Shown: positions 38,752 to 47,265, counted from the stretch's first letter. The stretch: DNA of 64,000 nucleotides from Albidovulum denitrificans (GCF_002973535.1 NZ_PVEP01000008.1:93227-157226), one strand, 5' to 3'. Translations and numbers: made by a program. Notes: a model not told the origin generated them from the letters alone.

Positions 38752-39354
38752 ATGAGATACACCGCGCTTTTCGCCCCCGCCCTCGCCGCCGTGCTGGCTT
38801 TTCCGGCCCATGCCGAACAGCTCTCGCTTGGCGCTATTTCCAACTATTTCAACGGCATAACGACGGCCGAGGCGCCGTTCACGCAGGTGAATGCCGATGG
38901 CTCCACCTCCAAGGGTACGCTCTGGATCAGCCGCCCGCACCGGATGCGCTTCGAATATGCGCCGCCGGACCGGACGCTGGTCCTTGCCGCGGCCGGGCAG
39001 GTTGCGATTTTCGACGGAAAATCAAACACTTCGGCCGAGCAGTACCCGCTGTCGAAGACGCCCCTCAGCCTGATCCTGACGCCGCGGGTGAACCTGAACC
39101 AGGCGAAGATGGTGGTCGCCCAAGGCATGCAGGGCGACCTGACCTATGTCACCGCGCAGGACCCGAAGCATCCCGAATACGGTCAGATCACGCTGTTTTT
39201 CTCCAGCGATCCCATAGCGTTACGCCAATGGATCGTGACCGACGGGACGGGTTCCCAGACGCAGGTGACGTTCGAGAAGCTGACGCTGGGCAAGAAATAT
39301 CCGCTGTCTTTCTTTTCCATTGACGCTTTGCTGCGAAAATCCAACGACCGTTAA
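38752..39354 (+). CDS. lolA: Outer-membrane lipoprotein carrier protein LolA
   Basis: The 200-residue periplasmic protein has a signal peptide (about residues 1-21, AHA). The LolA pattern is LGAISNYFNGITTAEAPFTQ, then TLWISRPHRMRFEYAPPD, VAIFDGKSN and QWIVTDGTGSQTQVTF. LolA shuttles lipoproteins from LolCDE to the outer membrane. Its usual neighbour, ftsK, is separated from it here by about 2 kb of foreign-looking DNA. The start gives MRYTALFAPAL. It converges on the transglycosylase gene with a 4-base overlap. Confidence 0.9.
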   Translation: MRYTALFAPALAAVLAFPAHAEQLSLGAISNYFNGITTAEAPFTQVNADGSTSKGTLWISRPHRMRFEYAPPDRTLVLAAAGQVAIFDGKSNTSAEQYPLSKTPLSLILTPRVNLNQAKMVVAQGMQGDLTYVTAQDPKHPEYGQITLFFSSDPIALRQWIVTDGTGSQTQVTFEKLTLGKKYPLSFFSIDALLRKSNDR

Positions 39355-39932
39355 AGCTTTCCGCAACTCGCCAACTGGAACTGATACATCTCCGCCCGCT
39401 GCCCGACCTCGGCCGCGACCCGCATGAGCCAGGCCTTCGACTGATGGCTGCCCCGCATATAGCCGGTGTGGCCTTCATGATACGCTAGATATTGCGATGT
39501 CGCGTCGTATTTCGACAGGCCGAGCTTCTTCTCGGACTGGTCCATGTACCAGCCCATGAAATCGGCGGCGTCGTCCATCTTGTTGCGCCGCGCGCCATAG
39601 CTGCGGGTCGCCTTGACGTAGTCATCCCAGGTCCCGTCAAGCGCCTGCGAATAGCCGTAGGCCGAGCTTTGTCGGCCCATCGGAATGATCCCCAGAGCGT
39701 ATTTGTGCGGGGTCTTGGCGTTGCCGATGAACTTGCTCTCCTGGTAGATCGTTGCCATCTGAACGTGGATCGGAACACCCCAGCGCCGCTCCGCCCGTTT
39801 CATGGCATCCTCATAGCGCGGACGTTCCTGAAGAATGGCGCATGCATTCTCCAGGTTGCGCGGCGCCGTGTTGCTGCCGCCGCCACAGGATACCAACAGC
39901 AGCAAAATACCCAGCCGCAGAACCTTGCCCAT
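39351..39932 (-). CDS. Lytic transglycosylase-like lipoprotein (SLT domain)
   Basis: The 193-residue product has a lipoprotein signal (LLLLVSCGGG, Cys about residue 16). Its SLT-like domain has the catalytic glutamate in ATIYQESKFIGNA, then AYGYSQALDGTWDDY and LAYHEGHTGY. Such enzymes cut glycan strands to give anhydro-muropeptides. The ATG at 39932 keeps the lipobox close to the N terminus; a GTG 12 bases further upstream is possible. Likely attached to the outer membrane. Its 3' end overlaps lolA by 4 bases. Confidence 0.85.
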   Translation of the reverse strand: MGKVLRLGILLLLVSCGGGSNTAPRNLENACAILQERPRYEDAMKRAERRWGVPIHVQMATIYQESKFIGNAKTPHKYALGIIPMGRQSSAYGYSQALDGTWDDYVKATRSYGARRNKMDDAADFMGWYMDQSEKKLGLSKYDATSQYLAYHEGHTGYMRGSHQSKAWLMRVAAEVGQRAEMYQFQLASCGKL

Positions 39933-40167
39933 ACTGCCTCTCACGTTTGTTTTTCCGGCATTTTACGGAAATTTGCGGCCGGAGGAAATCACAAACCTTT
40001 TGGCCGGGCGCGAAGGCCCCCTGCAATCATTGCGAGAGGTCGGCGGGCGCCGGGAAGGGTCGGTTTTGCGGCCACTGTCAGAAGGTGAATCACAGACTGT
40101 TTCCGTAGCGCCCATGGACAGGACCATGCCCAAGGGTTTATGAATGAAAACAGGGACTAAGGCTCAG

Positions 40168-40494
40168 ATGCTGAAGACGCAGGCAAAATATCATCTTGGA
40201 CAGGTGGTGCGCCATCGCAAGCACCCGTTCCGTGGTGTCGTGTTCGATGTGGATGCCATCTTCTCGAACACGGACGAATGGTATGCCGCGATCCCGGAAG
40301 ACAGCCGTCCGTCCAAGGACCAGCCCTTCTATCACCTTCTGGCCGAGAATGACGAAAGCTACTATGTCGCCTATGTGTCGGAACAGAACCTCATCGCCGA
40401 CCAGTCGGGGGAGCCTGTGGACCACCCCGATCTGCCCGACCTTTTCGGCGATTTCGAGGACGGCTATTACCCGCTTCACTATCAGCTGAACTGA
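40168..40494 (+). CDS. hspQ: Heat shock protein HspQ
   Basis: The product is 108 residues from the ATG at 40168. Its sequence MLKTQAKYHLGQVVRHRKHPFRGVVFDVD opens an HspQ (YccV) fold with the family's PFYHLLAEN and YVAYVSEQNL. HspQ binds hemimethylated DNA in vitro and acts as a specificity-enhancing factor for the Lon protease in Yersinia. An ATG at 40144 adds eight residues; I prefer 40168 because the family begins at MLKT or MIKT and AAGG precedes it. A promoter region of about 235 bases lies upstream. Confidence 0.88.
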   Translation: MLKTQAKYHLGQVVRHRKHPFRGVVFDVDAIFSNTDEWYAAIPEDSRPSKDQPFYHLLAENDESYYVAYVSEQNLIADQSGEPVDHPDLPDLFGDFEDGYYPLHYQLN

Positions 40495-40506
40495 CCTTTC
40501 CGCGCC

Positions 40507-42087
40507 TCAATACCCCAGCGCGCAGCCATCCTTGCGCGGGTCCGAGGCGCCGATCAAGATGCCGCGCCCGTCGTCGATGCGGATCGCCTGCGCGCCGCCC
40601 AGCGGGCCGTCCGGCACCTCGATCCGATGGCCCATTTCCGCAAGCGCTGCCGTGACGGCAGGGTCATAGCCGCGCTCGACCCGCAGCACGCCGTCCCCGG
40701 CAAAGCAGCGCGGGGCGTCGATGGCGGCCTGCGGCGACAGGCCGTAGTCGAGCAGGTTGGTGATCAGCCGCGTGTGGCCGGTCGGCTGATAGGCGCCGCC
40801 CATGACGCCGAAGGGCATCACAAGGCGCCCGTCGCGCGCCAGCATTCCGGGGATGATCGTGTGCATCGGACGCTTGCCCGGTCCGGCCTCGTTCGGGTGG
40901 CCGGGTGTCAGGCTGAACCCTGCGCCGCGGTTCTGCATCAGGATCGCGTAGCGGTCCGAGGCGAGGCCGGAGCCAAAGCTCCAATAGGTCGAATAGATCA
41001 GCGACACGACCATGCGGTCGCGGTCGACGACGGTGACATAGACGGTATCGCGGTGAACCGCCTCGCTGGCGGCCTGCGCCGAGGGCATGGCGCGGGCCGG
41101 GTCGATCAGCGCGGCGAGACGGTTGGCGGTGTCGTCGGACAGCATGTGATCCAGCCGCGTCGTGTGGTCCGGGTCGGCGATGAAGCGGTCGCGGGCGTCG
41201 TAGGCAAGCTTGGCCGCCTCGGCCTCAAGATGCGCGCGTTCGGCGCCGAAGGGGGCCAGTCGTGAAAGGTCAAAGCGCGACAGGATCTTCAGCATCAGAA
41301 GGGCGGTCGCGCCCTGACCGTTCGGGGCGTGTTCAAGAACCTCATGCCCCGCATAGCCGCCCCGGATCGGGCTGCCATAGTCGGCGCGGGTCGCGGCGAA
41401 ATCGTCCAGCGTGTGGCATCCCCCCGCGGCGCGGAGGGTGGCCACCATATCCTCGGCCACGGGGCCTTCGTAAAAGCCCGCCCGCCCGTCGCGGGCGATG
41501 GCGCGCAGCGCCTCGGCATGGGCGGGGCTGCGGAACAGGTCGCCCACGGCCGGGGCCTTGCCAGCGGTCAGGTAGTGCCGCTGGCCGGGGCCTTGAAGGC
41601 GACCGGCGGCTTCGGCCCAGTCGAAGGCGACGCGGGGTGCGACCGGCACGCCCTCCTCGGCATAGCGGATCGCGGGGGCGAGCGTGTCGGCCAGGCCGAG
41701 GCGGCCGTGGTCCTGCGACAGTCGGCAGAGCGCGTCGATGGCACCGGGGATGGTCACGGCCGCGATGTCTTCGGTGCCGATGGCGGTCTTCCCGCGGGCG
41801 CGCAGCGCGTCGGCGGACAGGCCCGCGGGCGCGCGGCCCGATCCGTTCAGCGCGATCACCTCCTCGGTCCCGGCGGGTTTCAGCAGCACAAAGCAGTCGC
41901 CGCCGATCCCGCAGGATTGCGGCTCTGCCAGGCCCAGAAGGACCGCCCCGGCAATCGCGGCATCCACCGCGTTGCCGCCCTGTTGCAGGATGTCGATGCA
42001 GGTCTTTGCGGCCAGCGGGTGCGATGTCGCCGCCATGCCGTTCGCTGCAAAGACCTCGGACCGTCCGGGACGCTGGAAATCGCGCAT
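40507..42087 (-). CDS. Gamma-glutamyltransferase-family Ntn hydrolase
   Basis: This 526-residue Ntn-hydrolase shows the family's GGNAVDAAIAGAVLLGLAEP near the N terminus. The autoprocessing and catalytic threonine is in HRDTVYVTVVD (about residue 350), where the precursor would split into two subunits. The C-terminal half has MGGAYQPTGH and GLSPQAAIDAPR. It lacks a signal peptide, unlike periplasmic Ggt, so it may be a cytoplasmic enzyme on glutathione-like or other amide substrates such as oxamate-type compounds. Substrate is undecided. Confidence 0.85.
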   Translation of the reverse strand: MRDFQRPGRSEVFAANGMAATSHPLAAKTCIDILQQGGNAVDAAIAGAVLLGLAEPQSCGIGGDCFVLLKPAGTEEVIALNGSGRAPAGLSADALRARGKTAIGTEDIAAVTIPGAIDALCRLSQDHGRLGLADTLAPAIRYAEEGVPVAPRVAFDWAEAAGRLQGPGQRHYLTAGKAPAVGDLFRSPAHAEALRAIARDGRAGFYEGPVAEDMVATLRAAGGCHTLDDFAATRADYGSPIRGGYAGHEVLEHAPNGQGATALLMLKILSRFDLSRLAPFGAERAHLEAEAAKLAYDARDRFIADPDHTTRLDHMLSDDTANRLAALIDPARAMPSAQAASEAVHRDTVYVTVVDRDRMVVSLIYSTYWSFGSGLASDRYAILMQNRGAGFSLTPGHPNEAGPGKRPMHTIIPGMLARDGRLVMPFGVMGGAYQPTGHTRLITNLLDYGLSPQAAIDAPRCFAGDGVLRVERGYDPAVTAALAEMGHRIEVPDGPLGGAQAIRIDDGRGILIGASDPRKDGCALGY

Positions 42088-42155
42088 CTTGCCCTCCGCT
42101 GTTCACGGTGAGGCTAGGTTGGTCAGGGGGGAAAGGAAAGACCTCGACGCCGCGC

Positions 42156-42228
42156 AATGGGTGGGGGCTGTTGAACGCGGCGCCGAGGGAAGCCTTTTGC
42201 AGCTACAGGCCCTTTATTCCCACCCATT
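42156..42228. repeat. Widely spaced 10-bp inverted repeat
   Basis: AATGGGTGGG (42156-42165) and CCCACCCATT (42219-42228) are perfect complements 53 bases apart, within the 190-base gap between the ABM-domain gene and the Ggt-family gene (both minus strand). It could be a large RNA hairpin in the Ggt leader or a binding site. No ORF is convincing here. Confidence 0.45.
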
Positions 42229-42277
42229 CGGGCCGAGTTGCGGAGCCTTTGCGGCATCTTTGGGGCAGGGGCGCGGC

Positions 42278-42595
42278 TCAGAACGCCGCGACAACCTCAT
42301 ACATGACGGGTTCGAACCGCGAGCAGAGACCATGGATATGCTTGTTGCGGTCGCGCATTTCCGGGGTGCGCAGCATCGCCTGGAAATCCTTGCGGTCGCG
42401 CCATTGGGAGTAGTTGGCGATCCGGGTCTGGGCGTCGTTCATGTGCAGGCCGGCAGAGATGAAGCCGGGCTGGCGGCTGATGAAGTTCTCATAGGCATCG
42501 GTCAGCGCATCCATCAATTCCTGCGCCGTGCCGGGCGTCATCTCGAAGGTGGTAAGTACCGTCTGGCCGTCGAAATCCTTGCTGATCTTCGTCAT
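42278..42595 (-). CDS. Antibiotic biosynthesis monooxygenase (ABM) domain protein
   Basis: The 105-residue product has one dimeric alpha+beta barrel domain. Its pattern is TVLTTFEMTPGTAQELMDALTDAYENFISRQPGFISAGLH then RIANYSQWRDRKDFQAML, as in ABM/DUF-type heme or quinone monooxygenase relatives (YgiN, IsdG fold). Function of this member is unknown. The ATG has AAGGAGAGGG upstream, and a strong hairpin lies just before that. Confidence 0.85.
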   Translation of the reverse strand: MTKISKDFDGQTVLTTFEMTPGTAQELMDALTDAYENFISRQPGFISAGLHMNDAQTRIANYSQWRDRKDFQAMLRTPEMRDRNKHIHGLCSRFEPVMYEVVAAF

Positions 42596-42613
42596 TCGCC
42601 CTCTCCTTTCGTT

Positions 42614-42648
42614 CCGCCCGCGCGATAGCCCGACTATCGCGCTGGCGG
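42614..42648. promoter_or_regulatory. Long hairpin just upstream of the ABM gene
   Basis: GCGCGATAG (42620-42628) pairs with CTATCGCGC (42634-42642). CCGCC (42614-42618) pairs with GGCGG (42644-42648) beyond one mismatch, giving 14 pairs around a 5-base loop. It ends about 19 bases before the ATG on the minus strand, next to the ribosome site. It could protect the mRNA end, bind a dimeric protein, or end the parA transcript. Confidence 0.5.
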
Positions 42649-42691
42649 GGCGGGGATGTCAAAGCCTTGCTGTGGCGCGGGCTGGTCCGGT

Positions 42692-43324
42692 TCAGCCCTC
42701 CAGCAGGTGCAGGACCTCATCCGTCAGGGCCGCGACCTCGGCCCTCACGGCCCTGGTCCCGGCCTCTTCGGCGCCAAGGCCCTGGCCCAGCGTTTCGGCA
42801 TAGACGACGCGGTTTGCCAGCCGCGCGGTGGCCAGTTCGGCGGTCATGTCGGCCGCCGCGCGCGCGACATCTTCGGCCAGACGTGTGCCGGACCGGACGC
42901 GGTTCAGGACCAGCCAGGCGGATTTGCGTTCCCGCGCGGCAAGGTCAAGGACGCCTTCGGTGGCCCAGAGGTCGACATGGCTGGACGCCACGGGAACAAG
43001 GATCAGGTCGGCCTCGCGCAGCGCGGGGCGCAGGTCGGCATCGACCTTGGGCGGCGTGTCGACTATGACGATGTCGGCGCTGCGCTTCAGCTTTTCGCAT
43101 TCATAGGACACGCCCCAGGCGGAAGAGGTTGAGAACTCCATCCCCGCCTCGCCCAGACGCTCGCGCCGGGCCATGAACCAGCGCCCGAGGGAACCCTGCG
43201 GATCGGTGTCCAGAAGCGCGACCGTGAGGCCCCGGCGCAGACAGGACACCGCGAGGTTGACGGCAAGCGTGGTCTTGCCCGACCCGCCCTTCTGCTGAAC
43301 GACCGCGATCACCTTTCCCGGCAT
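42692..43324 (-). CDS. Orphan ParA-family ATPase
   Basis: The 210-residue product begins MPGKVIAVVQQKGGSGKTTLAVNLA, a deviant Walker A (KGGSGKTT), with LLDTDPQGSLGRW (Walker A') and VIVDTPPKVD (Walker B). There is no ParB gene or parS-like sequence near it, so it is probably a MinD/ParA-like positioner of another cargo, such as a chemotaxis cluster or carbon-storage body, or a plasmid-derived copy. The start was taken at MPGK with no upstream domain. Function is undecided. Confidence 0.85.
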   Translation of the reverse strand: MPGKVIAVVQQKGGSGKTTLAVNLAVSCLRRGLTVALLDTDPQGSLGRWFMARRERLGEAGMEFSTSSAWGVSYECEKLKRSADIVIVDTPPKVDADLRPALREADLILVPVASSHVDLWATEGVLDLAARERKSAWLVLNRVRSGTRLAEDVARAAADMTAELATARLANRVVYAETLGQGLGAEEAGTRAVRAEVAALTDEVLHLLEG

Positions 43325-43405
43325 GGCCCGTACCCCCCGCATGGCTTCGCTGCGTTGCAGCATAGCGCAGACGCAGGGGGATTGCACGATGCTTGCGCGC
43401 GGGGA

Positions 43406-43873
43406 TCAGGACTCGGGCGGCATCCGGTCTTCCAGCGGCGGGATTTTGTGTGTGGCGTCCACGCCGGGCTTGTGGGGGCGTTCCGGGCCGTTGGCGCAGA
43501 TCCAGTCGCGCGCCGCCGCACGTTCGGTCAGGTGGAAGAGGTGGACGGGGCAGGGGATCAGCGGCGCGAACATCTTGACGCCGATGCGCACCCAATCATG
43601 GTCCGTCACCACCGCGATGCGGGCGAAATCGGCCAGATGCAGCAGGCCAAGCTTTGTGTCGTCCCAGGCCGCACCGGCCGAAACGCCAGCAAAATCAGCG
43701 CCAAGTTCGTAGAGAAGCTTGACCTTCCCTTCGGCGCGCAGCCTGTCTTCCACACGCGGGATCAGGTCGCGTTCATAATCCGCGCGGGTGATGTGACCAT
43801 GCGCGGTGACGGCGATCACGTCGGCCGGCAAACCTTCATCAAAGGCGAAGCCGCCGGGATTTTCCTTGGTCAT
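43406..43873 (-). CDS. SpoIIAA-like (STAS/DUF3478) protein
   Basis: The 155-residue product has a central STAS/SpoIIAA-like fold: DVIAVTAHGHITRADYERDL, then VKLLYELGADFAGVSAGAAWDDTKLGL and RIAVVTDHDWVRIG. The proposed link to lipid or sulphate transport is not established. The C-terminal 30 residues are Pro/Pro-rich. The ATG at 43873 follows AAGGAGAGAGCC. Stands alone beside parA. Confidence 0.8.
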   Translation of the reverse strand: MTKENPGGFAFDEGLPADVIAVTAHGHITRADYERDLIPRVEDRLRAEGKVKLLYELGADFAGVSAGAAWDDTKLGLLHLADFARIAVVTDHDWVRIGVKMFAPLIPCPVHLFHLTERAAARDWICANGPERPHKPGVDATHKIPPLEDRMPPES

Positions 43874-43984
43874 GGCTCTCTCCTTGGCTGACGGGCGCGG
43901 CCGGAAGGGCCATATGCCCAAAACGGGATGTGGCCCTTCCCCTGTGCCGCTGCCATGGCGCGGGTCGATTTGCCGCAGGCGGAG

Positions 43985-44977
43985 TCAGCCGCCGACCTTC
44001 AGCACGATCTTGCCGATATGGCCGGAGCTTTCGATCCGCCGATGCGCCTCGGCGGCCTGATCCAGCGGGAATTCCGAATCGATGATCGGGCGCAGCTTGC
44101 CGCCCGCGATCATCGGCCAGACATGGGTTCGCAGCTCTGCCGCGATCCGCGCCTTGGCAAGGTCGCTTTGCGGGCGCAGCGTCGATCCTGTGATGGTCTG
44201 GCGCCGGGTCATCAGTGGCGCGAAATTAATCTCGGCCTTCGGGCCTTGCAGGAAGGCGATCTGCACCAGCCGCCCGTCCTCGGCCAGCGCCTTGAGGTTG
44301 CGCGCGATATAGTCGCCGCCGACCATGTCGAGGATCACGTCGGCCCCGCCTTCGGCGGTCACGGCGGTGACGAAATCCTCCTCGCGGTAGTTGATCGCGC
44401 GTTCGGCGCCAAGGGCGGCGCAGGCGGCGCATTTCTCGGCCGAGCCTGCGGTGGTGAAGACCCGCGCGCCAAGCGCATGGGCGATCTGGATCGCCGTCGT
44501 GCCGATCCCGGAGGACCCGCCATGGACAAGGAAGCGTTCCCCTGCCTTCAGCCTGCCGCGCATGACGACATTGGACCAGACGGTAAAGCAGGTTTCGGGC
44601 AGGCAGGCGGCCTCTTTCATGCTCATCCCCTCGGGGACGGGCAGGGCATGGGCGGCGGGTGTCACGACATAGTCCGCATAGCCGCCGCCGGGCAGAAGCG
44701 CGCAGACGGCGTCGCCCACCTTCCAGCCCGAGGTATCGGGGCCAAGGGCCGCGACCGTGCCCGATGCCTCAAGCCCCGGCAGGGGCGAGGCGGAGGGCGG
44801 CGGGGCATAGGCGCCCGCGCGTTGCAGCGCGTCGGGCCGGTTCACGCCCGCCCAGTCCACGCGGATCAGGATCTGGCCCGGCCCCGGTTCGGGGACCGGA
44901 ACGGTGGCGATCTGCAATACCTCGGGGGCGCCGTGCTTGGTGATCTCGACGGCGCGCATGGTCTTGGGCAGGGTCAT
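43985..44977 (-). CDS. NAD(P)H-quinone oxidoreductase, zinc-type MDR family (PIG3-like)
   Basis: The 330-residue medium-chain dehydrogenase/reductase has MRAVEITKHGAPEVLQ near the start, GVNRPDALQRAGAYAPPP, then the Rossmann motif VHGGSSGIGTTAIQIA, and DVILDMVGGDYI. These fit the PIG3-type quinone reductase branch. Its stop is shared with no neighbour, but its start overlaps the COQ9 stop by 4 bases, so it follows coq9 in an operon. That context agrees with a redox or quinone role. Predicted cytoplasmic. Confidence 0.85.
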   Translation of the reverse strand: MTLPKTMRAVEITKHGAPEVLQIATVPVPEPGPGQILIRVDWAGVNRPDALQRAGAYAPPPSASPLPGLEASGTVAALGPDTSGWKVGDAVCALLPGGGYADYVVTPAAHALPVPEGMSMKEAACLPETCFTVWSNVVMRGRLKAGERFLVHGGSSGIGTTAIQIAHALGARVFTTAGSAEKCAACAALGAERAINYREEDFVTAVTAEGGADVILDMVGGDYIARNLKALAEDGRLVQIAFLQGPKAEINFAPLMTRRQTITGSTLRPQSDLAKARIAAELRTHVWPMIAGGKLRPIIDSEFPLDQAAEAHRRIESSGHIGKIVLKVGG

Positions 44978-45654
44978 GTCGTGGGGTCTTCCTTCATCTG
45001 TCCGGGCAGTCCGGCCTGTCCTTCGGGCGCACGGACGTGGCCGATGATGTCGAGCGGCCCGGCGAGCAGCTTCGACAGCACCGGGTTGTCGCGCAGTTGC
45101 GCCTTGGTCTTTTCGAATCGCATCACGCCCTCGATCCGGCGATCGAGGAAGTCCCACGTCGCCTGATGCCCTTCGCTTTCATCGCCCAGCCAGTAAAGCA
45201 CGGTGGCGGAATAGACGGCCGAGAGTGTGGCGCGCTTGGAATACCAGTTGATGTCGCGCGAGGTGTCGCCAAGCGCGGTCCAGATCGCGTCGGCGGTTCC
45301 CCAGATCAGCTGCGCCCCGGTCGCCGCGTGTTGCGGCAGCGCGAAAAGCGCCGCGCCGCGCCGGACCAGTTCGCGGTCCGCTCCGTCAAGGCGAAGCCGC
45401 ACCGCATGGGCGATCCGGTCGCGAAAGCGCAGGTTCGAGAGCGCCGCGTCGGCCAGCGCGGCGACCATTTGCCGGTCGCCCCGGCGGTGGTAATCGGCGG
45501 CCAGATCGACCGCGCCGCGCGGCGCATGGGCGCGGGCCAGCGCGGGGTCGATGCCGCAATCCTCCGCCGTGGCGCGAAAGGCCGCCTCGCTCCAGCCGTC
45601 GAAAACGGCATGGCCGAGGATCGCGTCGAGAAGCCGTTCGCGGGGGGTGTCCAT
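44974..45654 (-). CDS. coq9: COQ9 family ubiquinone-biosynthesis accessory protein
   Basis: The 226-residue protein has an N-terminal helix bundle like a TetR fold and the COQ9 block GDTSRDINWYSKRATLSAVYSATVLYWLGD. COQ9 binds ubiquinone precursors and supports Coq7 hydroxylase in mitochondria; alphaproteobacterial members are presumed to do the same. The ATG at 45654 has GGAGAGG upstream; an in-frame ATG 12 bases upstream is possible. Divergent from rpsU, as in many alphaproteobacteria. Confidence 0.92.
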   Translation of the reverse strand: MDTPRERLLDAILGHAVFDGWSEAAFRATAEDCGIDPALARAHAPRGAVDLAADYHRRGDRQMVAALADAALSNLRFRDRIAHAVRLRLDGADRELVRRGAALFALPQHAATGAQLIWGTADAIWTALGDTSRDINWYSKRATLSAVYSATVLYWLGDESEGHQATWDFLDRRIEGVMRFEKTKAQLRDNPVLSKLLAGPLDIIGHVRAPEGQAGLPGQMKEDPTT

Positions 45655-45763
45655 CGTCCTCTCCATCAACTGCGGCGCCCGTAGACAAAGGCCGGGGCCT
45701 TTGCTATAGGGGCGCTTCCTGCAAGGCAATGCAACTCTAACTTAGGAAGGTGGTGACAACCAC

Positions 45764-45970
45764 ATGCAGGTCAGCGTTCGCGACAACAATGTCGAACAGG
45801 CGCTTCGTGCTCTGAAGAAGAAACTTCAGCGCGAGGGGGTTTTCCGTGAAATGAAGCTCAAGCAGCATTTCGAGAAGCCGTCCGTGAAAAAAGCGCGCGA
45901 AAAGGCCGAGGCCATCCGCCGTGCCCGCAAACTGGCGCGCAAGAAGGCCCAGCGCGAAGGCGCGCTTTGA
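45764..45970 (+). CDS. rpsU: 30S ribosomal protein S21
   Basis: The 68-residue basic protein [20 protein letters not shown] with a Lys/Arg-rich tail is S21, which helps messenger binding on the 30S subunit. GGAAGG precedes the ATG at good spacing. It is monocistronic, divergent from coq9, and followed by two terminator-like hairpins. Confidence 0.97.
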   Translation: MQVSVRDNNVEQALRALKKKLQREGVFREMKLKQHFEKPSVKKAREKAEAIRRARKLARKKAQREGAL

Positions 45971-45986
45971 AGCGTGTGTGACGCTG

Positions 45987-46048
45987 GCGGGGGCCTTGGC
46001 CCCCGCGAAGACGCGAACCCCCGCGGCCCGGCCCGGGGGTTTTCGTTT
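45987..46048 (+). terminator. Tandem terminator hairpins after rpsU
   Basis: First hairpin: GCGGGGGCC (45987-45995)/GGCCCCCGC (45998-46006). Second: AACCCCCG (46016-46023)/CGGGGGTT (46034-46041), followed by TTCGTTT. The second has the intrinsic-terminator form. The two give strong 3' end definition for rpsU. Confidence 0.75.
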
Positions 46049-46145
46049 GTCCGGGGTTTCGTTCGCTGGCGCGGGCGACCCGCGCGGGGGCCAGCCCCGT
46101 CGTCCACTGGTTCTCTAACCAATGGCGCCCCAAAGGGCGACCCCC

Positions 46146-46168
46146 GGAGTATTTGGACAACGAAGAAG
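46146..46168. repeat. 23-base intergenic element, copy 3
   Basis: Contains GGAGTATTTGGACAACGAAGAAG-type sequence and aligns ungapped with copies at 6305-6327 and 14051-14073. It follows a GC-rich pairing region (GCGCCCC...GGGCG) and precedes the lytic transglycosylase gene by about 49 bases. Confidence 0.7.
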
Positions 46169-46216
46169 CGGGCAGGTAAGAGGGGGTGTGATCCAGTGCC
46201 CTTGCGAGGTGAATTG

Positions 46217-46663
46217 ATGAACGACCTGTCGCGCCGCGCCGCTCTTGGGCTGTTGCTGGCCGGGCTTGCGGCCTGTGGGCGGCCGCAGCCGCGCCGATCC
46301 GCGGGCGGGCCGGAGGAGATCAACCGCCTGATCGCGCACTATGCGCGCGTCTACGATGTGCCGGAGGATCTGGTGCATCGCGTCGTGCAGCGCGAAAGCA
46401 GCTATAATCCGGGCGCGCGCAACGGGCCTTATTACGGGTTGATGCAGATCCTGCCGGAAACCGCTCGGACCATGGGCTATCGCGGCGGGGCTGAGGGGCT
46501 GCTCGATGCCGACACCAATCTGCGCTACGGCGTGAAGTACCTGCGCGGCGCCTGGATGGTCGCGCGGGGCGACCGGGACCGGGCGGTGATGTGGTATGCC
46601 AAGGGCTATTATTATGAGGCCAAGCGCATGGGCCTTTTGCGTGAGACGGGGCTGCGCGCCTGA
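46217..46663 (+). CDS. Small lytic transglycosylase lipoprotein (SLT domain)
   Basis: The 148-residue product has a lipoprotein signal (LLLAGLAACGRPQ). Its SLT domain has the catalytic glutamate in VVQRESSYNPGARNGPYYGLMQILP, the RYGVKYLRGAW block and VMWYAKGYYY. It cleaves peptidoglycan glycan strands. The ATG at 46217 follows GAGGTGAATTG. Short for the family, close to the minimal SLT domain. Convergent with the Lrp-type regulator gene, 3 bases apart. Confidence 0.9.
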   Translation: MNDLSRRAALGLLLAGLAACGRPQPRRSAGGPEEINRLIAHYARVYDVPEDLVHRVVQRESSYNPGARNGPYYGLMQILPETARTMGYRGGAEGLLDADTNLRYGVKYLRGAWMVARGDRDRAVMWYAKGYYYEAKRMGLLRETGLRA

Positions 46664-46666
46664 CGA

Positions 46667-47125
46667 TCAGACCGGGATCGCGGTGGTCTGGCGCACGGTC
46701 CTGAGCGCGAAGGACGAATGCATCTGCGCCACGCCCGGCAGGCGGGCGAGGTGGCGGCGGTGGATGCGGGCGAAATCCTCCGTATCCTCGGCGATGACCT
46801 TGAGGAGATAGTCGGCCGATCCCGCCATCAGGTGACATTCGAGGATGTCGGGTACCGTGGTGACGGCGCGCTCGAACGCCTCAAGCAATTCGTCGGCCTG
46901 GCCCGAAAGCGTGATCTCGACAAAGACGGTGGTCGGGCGGCCCAGGCGGCGGGCGTTCAGAAGCGCGACGAAGCCCGAGATATAGCCTTCGGATTCCAGC
47001 CGCTGCACACGCCGGTGGCAGGCGGAGGGGGAGAGGTTGACCCTTTCCGCAAGCTCGGCATTGGTGATACGGCCTTCTTTCTGCAATGCAGCAAGAAGGC
47101 GGCGGTCTATCGCGTCAATGTCCAT
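46667..47125 (-). CDS. Lrp/AsnC family transcriptional regulator, probable AldR-type
   Basis: The 152-residue protein has an N-terminal helix-turn-helix (TNAELAERVNLSPSACHRRVQRLE) and a C-terminal RAM ligand-binding domain (VFVEITLSGQ to MAGSADYLLKV). It is divergent from ald. Lrp-type regulators at this position usually control alanine dehydrogenase in response to alanine. The divergent space holds a palindrome that is a good candidate for its site. Confidence 0.93.
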   Translation of the reverse strand: MDIDAIDRRLLAALQKEGRITNAELAERVNLSPSACHRRVQRLESEGYISGFVALLNARRLGRPTTVFVEITLSGQADELLEAFERAVTTVPDILECHLMAGSADYLLKVIAEDTEDFARIHRRHLARLPGVAQMHSSFALRTVRQTTAIPV

Positions 47126-47132
47126 GGTCGTG

Positions 47133-47171
47133 GAATATTCTTCGATGATTATGGCGTATCATCGAATATAT
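47133..47171. promoter_or_regulatory. Likely Lrp-type operator between regulator and ald
   Basis: Inverted repeat TTCGATGAT (47141-47149) and ATCATCGAA (47158-47166), 8 bases apart, sits in AT-rich sequence that also contains GAATATTC (47133-47140). It lies centrally between the two divergent starts, as expected for an autoregulated Lrp/AldR site. Confidence 0.65.
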
Positions 47172-47265
47172 CACCAATCCGGGATGCTTTCACCCCCGAA
47201 ATCTCAAAGTAATTTCATGTCCGATCAGGCAGATTCGGCGCAATGAAATTCAGAGAGGTGCGCGA

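Noticed and set aside
42692..43324. ParA as part of a plasmid partition locus
   Set aside because: No parB, parS-like repeats or replication genes are nearby and the GC content matches the chromosome.
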